Shown here piece after piece: positions 55,330 through 64,000 of a stretch of 64,000 nt of DNA (its first letter is position 1; each line of letters starts with the position of its first letter). The DNA comes from Litsea cubeba (taxonomy: Eukaryota > Streptophyta > Magnoliopsida > Laurales > Lauraceae), in the NCBI GenBank assembly GCA_012931725.1, contig CM022951.1, forward strand, positions 1,288,551 through 1,352,550. Reading direction: 5' to 3'. The notes beneath the pieces are model-generated. The model was not told where the DNA came from. It saw only the letters and a program-made list of their open reading frames with translations, and did not search any database. The translations under genes and the position numbers were made by a program.

Positions 55330-57600
55330 CATACAAATGATCCCGACAAATGGGCAGACATAGAAGAGAGGGCGATGAGTTTCATACGACTCAACCTCAC
55401 GGATAAAATGTTACTTGATGTCATGGAAGAAGAAACAACTCTAGGACTTTGGGTGAAGCTCAAAAGATAATACATGATGGCTGGTTCGAGTCATGGAATG
55501 TGAAGATTTATGTCGAAGGGATTGAGAATGAGCGAATGTGCTAAAATGAATGTAAAACACCAGTTCTTATGCTATTACTGTAAGAAAGAAAGACATCTGA
55601 AAAGGAATTGAAGAAAGCAAAAGGAGGACTTGGAGAGAGAAAGACAAAAGACTTAGAATCACGAGTGAGTGAGTCAAGATTCTTGGACTTAGACAAGAGA
55701 GAATCACTTTTGGTCACCACGGGTATGACTCATTTTTGTGGTTCATGGTTTATTTGTTTTGGTTCTTCCTAACTTATGTGTTTGAGTAAAGGTTAGTTTG
55801 ACCATCATAAACCCTATGTTGATAGATCTGTTCATATGGGAAACAATGTAGAATTGGCTAGCATTGGGATAGAAATATTAAAGATCAAAACATATATGGA
55901 ATCGCTGGGACCCTAAAATATTTAATGCATGTTTCAGATTTACAAAGAAATCTTATTTCTTAGGGAGCTTTAGACTCCAAGGGCATAAGTGCACTGTAGC
56001 AAGTGGAGTTCTAAAGGTGAATAACAGAGCAATGGTCATCATGGAGGGTGAGATTTTCAGAACTCACCACAAGTTGATAAGGGTTGTAGTTCCAGGCATG
56101 GTTCAAAATCTCGGCTGATACCGGTACGTATCGGCCGATACGTACCGGTATCGGCCGACACCGAACCGATATCTCGCTGAGATATCGGTATCGGCGATAC
56201 CGGATTATATATCGCCAAATATCGCGAGATATCAGCCGATATTTTGAAAAGACAAAATGATCGGCCGGGGGATACCCCCGGACCCCCTCTGCGAAGCGCA
56301 TGTTTTAGATAAGTGGCAATCTAAATTCAAGAAGACAAAATGATCTACTTGACCATGATAGCTAGGACTCTTTTGATTGTCTTTCTTTTTTTTTGTGCTT
56401 GGATGTCAATTATTATCATAAACTACTAGATATGATATTAAACCTATTTAATTATGGTTGGAATGATATAGTAGTAAAGATTGTGTAATATGCTAATTCA
56501 TGAACGAAAAGGTTTTATATTGAGTTAGATTCGATGTTACTCACTTATTTTTCCCTAGATCTAGTATTTTAAAGTGTAGATCTAAATTTTTTTATTTCCA
56601 AAATTTGAGGCTTTTCTTGAAATCAATTACATTTTTTCACATTAGTGTTCAAATGCATTATAATGTGTTAGTTTAAAATAGATCTATACTTTTGGAACAA
56701 AAAAGTATGAGTTTTTGCCAAAAATTGTGGTTGCATTATGTCAGATTTATGATATTTCATCCTATTGATCATGAGCATCAATAATGGTTGCATTATATAA
56801 AATACTGGAGAATAAAGCAAACAACGATACAGACAGGACTCATAACTTAAGGTGACCGAGATTTTGATTTATTGTTGTTACTAATGGAAAAAAATATTGT
56901 TTTCCAACATTTTCTAATATTCTGGATTTTTTGAATATTTTTGCGGATTTCTTTGGATTAAAAAAAAATTCACACCGCGTCGACCGCGACGGACCGATAT
57001 CCGCGACGATATCCGCGACGTATCGGTTTTTCGGCCCGGCCGATACCGCGACTGATACCGAGATTTTAAACCATGGTTCCAGGTGGAGCAGTGAAATTGG
57101 TATTCGTTGATAGAGGGGGAAACTAAATGGTTCAGGTGGAGCCAGTTGCGACGAAATCATTGAAATATGGAATGAGGGAGTCTTCCAAAATACCATGTGG
57201 TGATAATCTAGGAAGCCATAAATGGCAACGATTTCCTCGAAAAAAGAAAGGTATTTGGGTTCCGATTTGTCATGAATTATAGGACCAGACTTGTTGTCGG
57301 AAAGATGACAATTACATAATCGATGGAAAGAGCACCAAGATGGAGACAACAAAAAAAAGCATTCACAAGGTGCCAGTGTGATCTATATTTGGAAAGAAAT
57401 TCTTATTTGTCATGTCGGATGGAAGTGAAAGCTAATTATGTTACGAGGAAAATGCATGCAAAGATTACAACAAATGGAGGCCACTTTAGCATATCAAGAT
57501 GGGGGTGTTTAGATCGAAGGAAGCAACTGCGAAGAAACTCAAGTCCCATTTGTACTAGATCGACACCAAACAATGTTGAGATTGTTGGTGCACCCTAAGC
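55330..57600 (+). pseudogene. Decayed copia gag-pol remnant, interrupted by a hAT element
   Basis: Readable in broken frames: DKWADIEERAMSFIRL (compare the DDKWADIDERA of the element at 24.9 kb), a degenerate zinc knuckle with CYYCKKERHLKRN near 55570-55610, and protease-region text with MGNNVELASIGIEILK near 55840-55890. The integrase, RT and RNase H are absent. AATGTTGAGATTGTTGG near 57573-57592 resembles a polypurine tract and LTR start. Many stops. An inner hAT insertion (56097-57075) splits it. Confidence 0.6.
56097..57075. mobile_element. hAT-like element inserted in the copia remnant (979 bp)
   Basis: A perfect 8 bp TSD, GTTCCAGG, stands at 56089-56096 and 57076-57083. TIRs are CATGGTTCAAAATCTCGG and, reverse-complemented from the right, CATGGTTTAAAATCTCGG. 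GATACCG/CGGTATC-rich inverted subterminal repeats lie inside both ends. There is no transposase. The 96 and 170 aa minus frames over it are artefacts. Confidence 0.85.
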
Positions 57601-57927
57601 TAGGGGCTGCACCCAGTAATAATGGGTGTTGGCACGTACCTTCCAGCAAGGTACGAGAGGAAGACATTACTGGTTTCAAGGTGGTTCGATGATTGACAGA
57701 ATCCAAGCTAAGATGAGGATTAGTGGGGTATTAACTGTGGATGTAGGCACCATTAAAAAAACACTGTGATTGCTTGATGGTTGTAGGCAATCTATGATAT
57801 ACATATGTGATTGCTTGATGGTTTGTTTGTTTGTGCATCGTGGAGCTTTTCGATTGTAGATATTTTCCGCTATGCCACCCAACAACATTTAGTTGTGTTA
57901 CATTTTATAATAATAAACTTTGTGGTG
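57601..57927. other. Spacer between copia remnant and second gypsy element
   Basis: No gene is recognised. It may include part of the LTR of the decayed copia element. Confidence 0.4.
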
Positions 57928-58751
57928 TAGGTGCCTCAAAAGTGTGTTACATTTATTACATTATATAGTAATAAACTCATTTACTTTAGCGTCTTTAAAT
58001 GTGTCAACTAGGCAAGTCAATATGACTTGACTTTTGAAAAATATAACCTTGATGTATTATTATCAGCTCTCATAAGTGACCCAATGACCATTATGTAAGG
58101 TTTAGGTTCATGAGAGGTAGGTTGTGTAAAGTCGATTTTTGTCTTGGAAGGTTACTGCTAAGTCGGCTTGATCGAACAAATTTTTCAGCAACATCTTCTT
58201 CTCTTTGCTGATGGCTTTCGAGCAGGGATCCTGCTAAGAACCAAAAGAATGTGAATTTTCGATCAGGGGTTCCGATCGAAAACCCTCCGAATATCAAGTT
58301 AGCAAAGAATATAATCCCTTCTCTCTTCCTCAGTTTCTTTATTTTTATTAGATGTGTTTGTCTTAGCAAAATCATACCTCTCTCTCCCATTTTGTCGTCT
58401 TTTATCCCACTGATCTGGACTCGTCTTCTCCCCCTTGGGCACACGTTCTCCCATCATTCCTCTTCTCAATCACGGCAAGTGTTATCCTCAATTAAGAGAA
58501 ACTATTCCCTTAATTTCGAACTCCCTCCATCTTCTCAATGCCAGCTGTCCCATCTGACATGAATCAACTATCTTCTTGTGGCTAGGACGCTGGGTCGACC
58601 TTAGGCTGGCAGGTCGAGTCGAGCTGGCGCTTTGGATCAGGCAGGTTGAGTTGAGCTGACGCTTTGGGTCAGGCAGGTTGAGTCAAGCTGGCAGTTCGGA
58701 TATGCCTCCACCCAAACCTGGCCCAAAACTCATTTCAAAATCCAACCCACA
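57928..58751 (-). repeat. Probable 3' LTR of the second gypsy element
   Basis: On the minus strand a purine-rich tract ending CAATTG precedes TGTGGGTTGG, as in the first gypsy element, where the same CAATTG precedes its LTR. The far end is set at TGTAGGTG (57928), matching the CACCTACA end of the first element. No partner LTR is in the window. It contains a 50 bp-scale repeat (GGTCAGGCAGGTTGAGT words) at 58605-58690. Confidence 0.4.
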
Positions 58752-59155
58752 ATTGCCCCCCAAGCCCTCTATCTTCTTTCTCCATTTTCATAGGAGAAAG
58801 GGGGCTTGAGTAAACGTAGGGGACACGTGGCTTTCCCGGGCTCGTCAGCCTGTCCATCAGTCACCAAGACGTTCTTCACATCACGTCTTTCGCGATTTTT
58901 AAAATCCCTTGTTGATCTTTTTTCCTTCTTTGTTCTTCCTCTTCCTGAATCGTCGCTTCTCCTGCTTCTGAATCGTCGCTGCCTCTGTCTTCGAATCGTC
59001 GCTTCCTCTGTTTCTGAATCGTCGCCTCTTCCCTTTAAATCCTTCTCCGAAGGTTCCGGTCTTCATTCTTCCATCTCTCAACCCTTTTCCTTCCTTTTCG
59101 TCTACTGTAAGTTCCAACCTCCCCCTTTTCTACATACATTTTTTTTTTTTGAAAA

Positions 59156-61275
59156 ATGGGTAATCTAAAGGGGCTAATCAGCACTCCGGAAGGATTGGCT
59201 GAGTTTAGAAGCAAATACAACATCCCTCCGGATGTCCATATACACGCGCCACTGCTCGGAGAATCCTTGGATGGGGGATCCCAGAAGGAAATCCCCTTTT
59301 CCACTATTGCCATTGTGGAGGGCGGCATCCGATTCCCCATGGATCCTTTACTTATTCTCTTTCTTTCTATCACAAATCTCTTTCCCCTCCAGTGTGCTCC
59401 CAATGTATTCCGAATTGTCATGGGGGTCGCTGCATTGAAGAGATTACTGGGGACAAACCTCAGTACTACCCTCGTCCCACTGAACAACCAAAAATCAGTA
59501 TATTATCTGAAGTCTAGAGTTCTGAATAGGTTTCTTGTCCATTATCTCCCGAACTCGAACAAGCCTAGCAAAGGAGATTTCCTAATTGTGAGTGGAAATT
59601 GGGAGGCGCCGACCACCTGGGAAGGGGTTAGGTGAAGTGTTCCTCATTTCTCAAGCTCCCCAGGTTGGCCTCCCTTCTACTTCATATCCCATCTGTTTTG
59701 TCTTACACATATTTTTACTTGCTTTTCTTCTTATCCTTTCTTTACAGATCCGAAGATCAACCAAGTCCCTAAATCTATTCTTCGAGCTGAGGACCTGAAG
59801 AAGGCGCTAGCATATCGGGGACCACCCGAGCTAAAGGGTTGAGGTCGCGCTACTCATATCTTGCTTCAGTATGAGCACTCTTACGACAGCTTTCTGGCCG
59901 TTCCTGCTTGGCATGAATCTCTAGAGTCAGATCGTCGACCATCTCGGAGGAAAGTCCCCCCCCCAACCACTTAAATTGAGTAGTTCCTTCAGCGCTCAGT
60001 CTTCTGCCTCTCCGCGCTCTTCTGGTCAGTCTCCGGTTGCCGAACAATCTGCCCCCAGTTCAAAGTGCACCCCTCGCACAAAGAGGTCGGCGCGACTCGG
60101 AACATCTTCTGGCGCTTCCTCATCGTCATATTCTAAGGATCCCCCTGTCCTGAATATTTCAGACGGTTCTTCCTCTTCCTCAGGACCTGATAACTCTTCT
60201 CTTGCAATGACTAAGCGTAAAGTGAAGAATCTTCTTGATGACCTTGGTAGTCTTCCTATCCCTGGAGCCAACAGGACTCCCTTAACCCCCTTTTCCGTGC
60301 TCGGAAAAAGGCCTCTTGCTGACTCCCCTTCCGGCCGTGGTTCGAAAAAGGCCAAAGATAAGCTTTCAGCAAAATCTTCTGGCGATTCCGACCTTCTTCC
60401 CATGTGGCTAGAGGATTCCTTGCCCCCTACGGCTCCGCAGCCCAGCCCTTCTTTAGGACGAAAGGGCTCATCGGGCTCCTTTCGCGAAGCGTATCCTACT
60501 TTAGGTGAAGGAATAGCGGGCTCATCATCGCTGGCATTTCAGCTTGGCAAATCTGTGCTTCAACTTTCTGACATGAATTTGCTCGGCCCCCTTTCCAACC
60601 AGGATCTCATTTCCACAGGAGTTCAGCATTGTCTGCTTATAAATGTGTTTTATTTCCTTGGTTTATTATTTATTTCCTTGCCTCATATCTTTCCTTCTTC
60701 TCTTTGTAGTGTCTTCAAAGATGGTTCAATGCCTCGAGTCGTTTGGAGAAGTGTCAGAGTCAGATTGAAAGGTTAGAGACTGAGCTTGCTGCTGCCAAGG
60801 CTGCTCGGCACCTCGCAGAATCCAACGTGAAGGTTGCTAAGGCTAAGGCGGATGTTGCCCTGAGCCACTTGTCTGTAACTGAAAAGGAACTTGAGGTCCT
60901 CCGCTTCAAATTATCTGAAAAGGACGCGGAAATAAAGGAGATTGTGAAAACGTCGAAGGATGCTGCATTGGAAGACGTAGAGGCGGCCTACCTAGAGCAG
61001 GTTGAGCAAATGAAACTTCTCATATTCAAACGAGGTTATGAGGTCTTAGTGCTGTCGGGGTGCCAGACGATTCTCCTTTCTAGGCCAAGTATGTTGCTCT
61101 GCCAGAGGATGCACCCCCTCAGCCTTCACCTCCCGATGTTCCTGAAGAGATCCAAGCTAAGGTGGTTGGCTCTCCTGTGGTTGGGGGCGAAGGAACTTCG
61201 GCTTCAGCCGAGCTTACTACCGAGGAATCTCCTGCTCGGACTGAGCTCATCCCACCTGCTTATGATGCCCCTTAG
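59156..61275 (+). pseudogene. Antisense ORF of the second gypsy element (aORF2)
   Basis: It encodes a relative of aORF1 with the same architecture. The N-terminal exon (59156-59635) has YNIPPDVHIHAP, IAIVEGGIRFPMDPLL, FRIVMGVAALKRLLGTNL and VSGNWE. The middle (59976-60640) is Ser/Pro-rich with TKRKVKNLLDDLGS and basic patches. The C-terminal exon (about 60711 on) has a coiled coil of SQIERLETELAAAKAARH type, then an acidic, Pro-rich tail ending PPAYDAP and a TAG. Introns of the GT..AG type are suggested before 59749 (CTTTACAG) and before 60711 (TTTGTAG). A stop near 59632, a TGA near 59840, a frame change near 61040 and a stop near 61083 break it. Function is unknown. Confidence 0.7.
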
Positions 61276-61940
61276 ATATGTCCAGCTGTTTCGTTGATAA
61301 AAAATTACTTTTAGTATTGTATGGCAATGTTGCCAACCAATTTGCCCGAGCTGTGGGCATGAAAAACTCCTTGTGTTTTTCTTCCATTTTGCATTTGGGA
61401 ATACTTGTTTGCCAGAATGTGGGCTGTTTCTTGAAATGAAATGTCATTCGTTTTGACAAAGTTTCGTGCGTTTGTAATGCCATTATCGGTTCTTTCCGGA
61501 CTCTTATTTGGCCTAATGCTCACATTGTCATACCTAGCTATTAGTTAAAAGGAGATAAATGCAGCACACCTAGTTTGGGTCTTTCCCAGTTAGGTTTTTA
61601 TACTTCGATACGAAGTAGTGGGTTCTAAGTTGCCCTTTAATTTCCAGGCCTGGGCCCTATTTCTTGGGAGGTTGGTCCTAATAAGGTATGCTCTGTCCTG
61701 GGTCCTCAAATGGATTTTTAGTCGGGCCTCTTCCTTGGCACAAGAAGTTTGGCGAAGTAATAATAAAATGCAATATAAATAAGATGCAAGGTACCTGATT
61801 TCTTTGGCACAAATATTTCAAATAAGACTTTAATTTCTTGGCACAAGATAATTTTAATCAGAGATACAATGCTCAGAAATAGAATTTTTTCAAATTTGCT
61901 ATGTTCCATGGCCTTGCCAGTGCTTTTCCATCAAGTTTTT
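61276..61940. other. Spacer between aORF2 and gypsy pol
   Basis: No gene is recognised. It would hold the 3' ends of the two convergent transcription units. Confidence 0.45.
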
Positions 61941-64000
61941 CTAAATTATAAGCTCTTGTTCCGCCAACCGAAGTAACTCTGTATGGTCTTCCCAAGTCGG
62001 CCCGAGCTTGCCGTGGCTAGGATCTTTGGTATTTGGGAGCACTTTCCTTAAAACCAAATCTCCGACCTTAAATGTTCGTATGCGAACTTTCTTCTGATAA
62101 CTCCGAGCTAGCTGTTGCTGGTAAGCAGCCAATTTGATTAGTGCTTGGTCTCTTCGCTCTTCGATCATGTCTAGCTGCCCGATAATTCTGTCTTTATTCC
62201 ATTAATGGTCATAAGCCTCCATTCTCATGGTCGGCAATCCAATTTCTAGAGGTATCACAGCCTCCATTCCATATGCAAGAGAGAAAGGGGTTTCTCCAGT
62301 TGATTTCCTCGGAGTCGTCCTGTAAGCCCATAGGACACTGGGGAGTTTATTCTCCCATCTTTTTTTTGCTTCGTCCAACCTCTTCTTTATTCCGTCCACT
62401 AAGGTTTTATTGGAGCTTTCTGCTTGGCCATTACTTTATGGATAAACAGGGGTTGAGAAATGATGCATGAGGCTATATTGTTCGCACAGGCTCCTAAGCA
62501 CCTTCCTTTTGAATTACTTTCCATTATCGGTAACCAATGCCCTTGATATTCCGAATCTGGTAATGATATTTTTCCATACGAACTACTTTGCATCGCTTTC
62601 CCGAATCCGAGCTAGGGGCTCGTCTTCTACCCATTTGGTAAAGTAATCTGTGACAAATATTAAGAATTGACAGTTACCTACTGATCTCGGCATGGAACCG
62701 ACAATATCGATTCCCCACTTGTCGAACGGCCATGGGCTTATTATTGAGTTTAATAGCTCAGCAGGCTGATGAGTTTCTCTGCCGAAGCATTGACATCTCC
62801 CACATTTTTGTACGAATTGTAAATCATCTTTCTGCATATAAGGCCACCAATAACCTTGTGACATAGCTCAGTGTGCTAGACTCCATCCTCCAATTTGCCC
62901 ACCACATGATCCTTCATGGATTTCCCATAACAGGTCTTCAACCTTGTCCGGGCTACACATTGTAAGTACGGACCTGAGTATGATCGTCGGTATAGCCTGT
63001 TTTCCAATGGCAACCAAAATCTAGCCGCCTTCCTTCCGACCTTCCAGCTTTCTACTCCATCCTCTAGCAAAGATCCTTCTTTTAAGTAATGAGCTATTGA
63101 TGTCATCCAATTCGGACCATCTGACTCCTGCTCGATATACATGATTCTTAGCTTAGATTTTACCACCGTAGCAAGACTGGCCAAACTGTCAGCATGTGTA
63201 TCTCGAGCAATTTACTTAATTTTGACATCACCGACCTCTTGGATTAGGTGTTGTGCTTCTCCGACGTATTCAACCATCCAATCATCGCAAGCTGCGTATT
63301 CCCCAGTTAATTGATTAGCAACTAACTGTGAATCACAATGAACTGTAAGTTTCTTGATTCCAAGCTCTTTTGCTGTTCTGAGTCCTGACAGGAGGGCCTC
63401 ATATCCCGCCTCATTATTTGATGCAGTAAAGTCGAGGGTCACAGCTCTTTCAATTATTGCTCCTTTTGGTGTGATGAATACCATGCTAGCCCCCGAACCT
63501 CGGGAGTTGAATGCGCCATCCACATACAGCTGCCATTCTTCGTTGGTCACCAAGCTATCTTCTCTCTGCTTCAGCTCTTCCTTTTGTGTGAATTCAGTAA
63601 TGAATTTAGCCACTACCTATCTTTTTATAACACTCCTCGGGACTATCTTGATATCGTGCTCACCGAGCTCTATCGCCCTTTTCACCATTCTCCCAGATTG
63701 GTCAGCCTTCTACAAGATGGCTCGTAGCGGATGCTCAGTCAAGACCTTGATTTTGTGGGCTTAGAAGCAGTGCCTGAGCTTCCACGCTGCACTTACCAAT
63801 GCTAGGGCAAGCTTCTCCACTGGTAAGTATCTTATCTCGGCATCTAACAAGGTTTTGCTGACAAAATATATGGGTAGGTGCTGTTTTCCTTGATCTCTCA
63901 TCAAGGCTGCACTGACCGCATGCTCGGATATTGCCAGATGCAGTATCAGCTCTTCTCCTGGGCTAGGAATAGAAAGAACAGGGGGGGGAGCTTAGATATT
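61941..64000 (-). pseudogene. Second gypsy pol: RNase H and integrase (decayed)
   Basis: On the minus strand: a first RNase H with LLDAEIRY and VEKLALALVSA (63800s); a second RNase H with QLYVDGAFNSRGSGA, NNEAGYEALLSGL (Glu to Gly change at the usual AEYEAL) and HCDSQLVANQL (63613-63212); and integrase with LYRRSYSGPYLQ, GYWWPYMQKD, Asp in GIDIVGS, TDYFTKWV, Asp in VTDNGK, Glu in SNGQAESSN, VLWAYRTTPRKS and the tail KLGPTWE. In-frame stops occur at several places (for example near 62204, 62444 and 62580), so no full-length protein is possible. The element continues past 64000. Confidence 0.85.

Larger units (their letters stand above)
57928..64000 (-). mobile_element. Second Ty3/gypsy element (inverted, truncated by window end)
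   Basis: Read on the minus strand: RNase H regions, integrase, then a spacer, then an antisense ORF on the plus strand, then a polypurine-like tract (58752-58767) and a probable 3' LTR down to about 57928. The 5' half (RT, protease, gag, 5' LTR) lies beyond 64000. Gene order and the antisense ORF match the first gypsy element, but the sequences are clearly diverged. Many stops and frame changes show a decayed copy. Confidence 0.75.

Noticed and set aside
56840..57352. 170 aa minus-strand frame over the right end of the hAT element
   Set aside because: It crosses a transposon boundary and shows no protein similarity.
1..64000. CRISPR arrays, operons, tRNA or rRNA genes, viral integration
   Set aside because: No evenly spaced repeats with unique spacers, no recognisable RNA gene and no viral coat or movement protein genes were seen. 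Repeats here are transposon-derived or simple-sequence.

Overview
This is nuclear DNA from a flowering plant. It carries intron-containing class III (secretory plant) peroxidase genes, nested Ty1/copia and Ty3/gypsy LTR retrotransposons, MULE and hAT elements with the expected target-site duplications (TSDs), AT-rich spacers and GA/CT microsatellites. The species cannot be named from the sequence. Only two protein-coding genes look intact. Nearly everything else is transposable-element sequence or spacer.

Region 1 (1-13.1 kb) holds two tandem class III peroxidase genes on the plus strand, here called PerA (3397-6274) and PerB (9219-12034). Each has four exons with the same phases and encodes 322 aa. 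They lie in two copies of a roughly 5.7 kb segmental duplication whose downstream breakpoint falls inside a MITE. Region 2 (13.1-16.6 kb) contains MITE relics and a 1.93 kb MULE-like element with a degenerate minisatellite. Region 3 (16644-21908) is a complete, very young copia element: its 195 bp LTRs differ at one base and a 5 bp TSD is present. It has no gag, and its pol is frameshifted.

Region 4 (23372-43598) is a third peroxidase gene, PerC, on the minus strand. It has been blown apart by retrotransposons. A copia-type element of about 5.7 kb sits inside its last coding exon, and a 12.2 kb gypsy element of the Tat type sits in its first intron. The gypsy element carries a spliced antisense ORF between integrase and the 3' LTR. 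The two ends of the copia insertion do not match each other, which is unusual.

Region 5 (43.6-58 kb) is spacer with nested DNA transposons. The best case is a 2.18 kb Pack-MULE (47661-49836) with long terminal inverted repeats (TIRs) and a perfect 9 bp TSD. It carries a fragment of a PMI1-like NT-C2 gene and a fragment of a receptor-like kinase gene, and it is inserted in a hAT-like element that has a perfect 8 bp TSD. A decayed copia remnant (55.3-57.6 kb) is interrupted by another hAT element. Region 6 (about 57.9-64 kb) is a second, inverted and decayed gypsy element. Its antisense ORF is homologous to that of the first element, and it runs off the right edge of the window.

Functionally, PerA and PerB probably make secreted haem peroxidases acting in the cell wall. 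The other coding sequences are retrotransposon polyproteins, all damaged. No tRNA, rRNA or CRISPR locus was seen.
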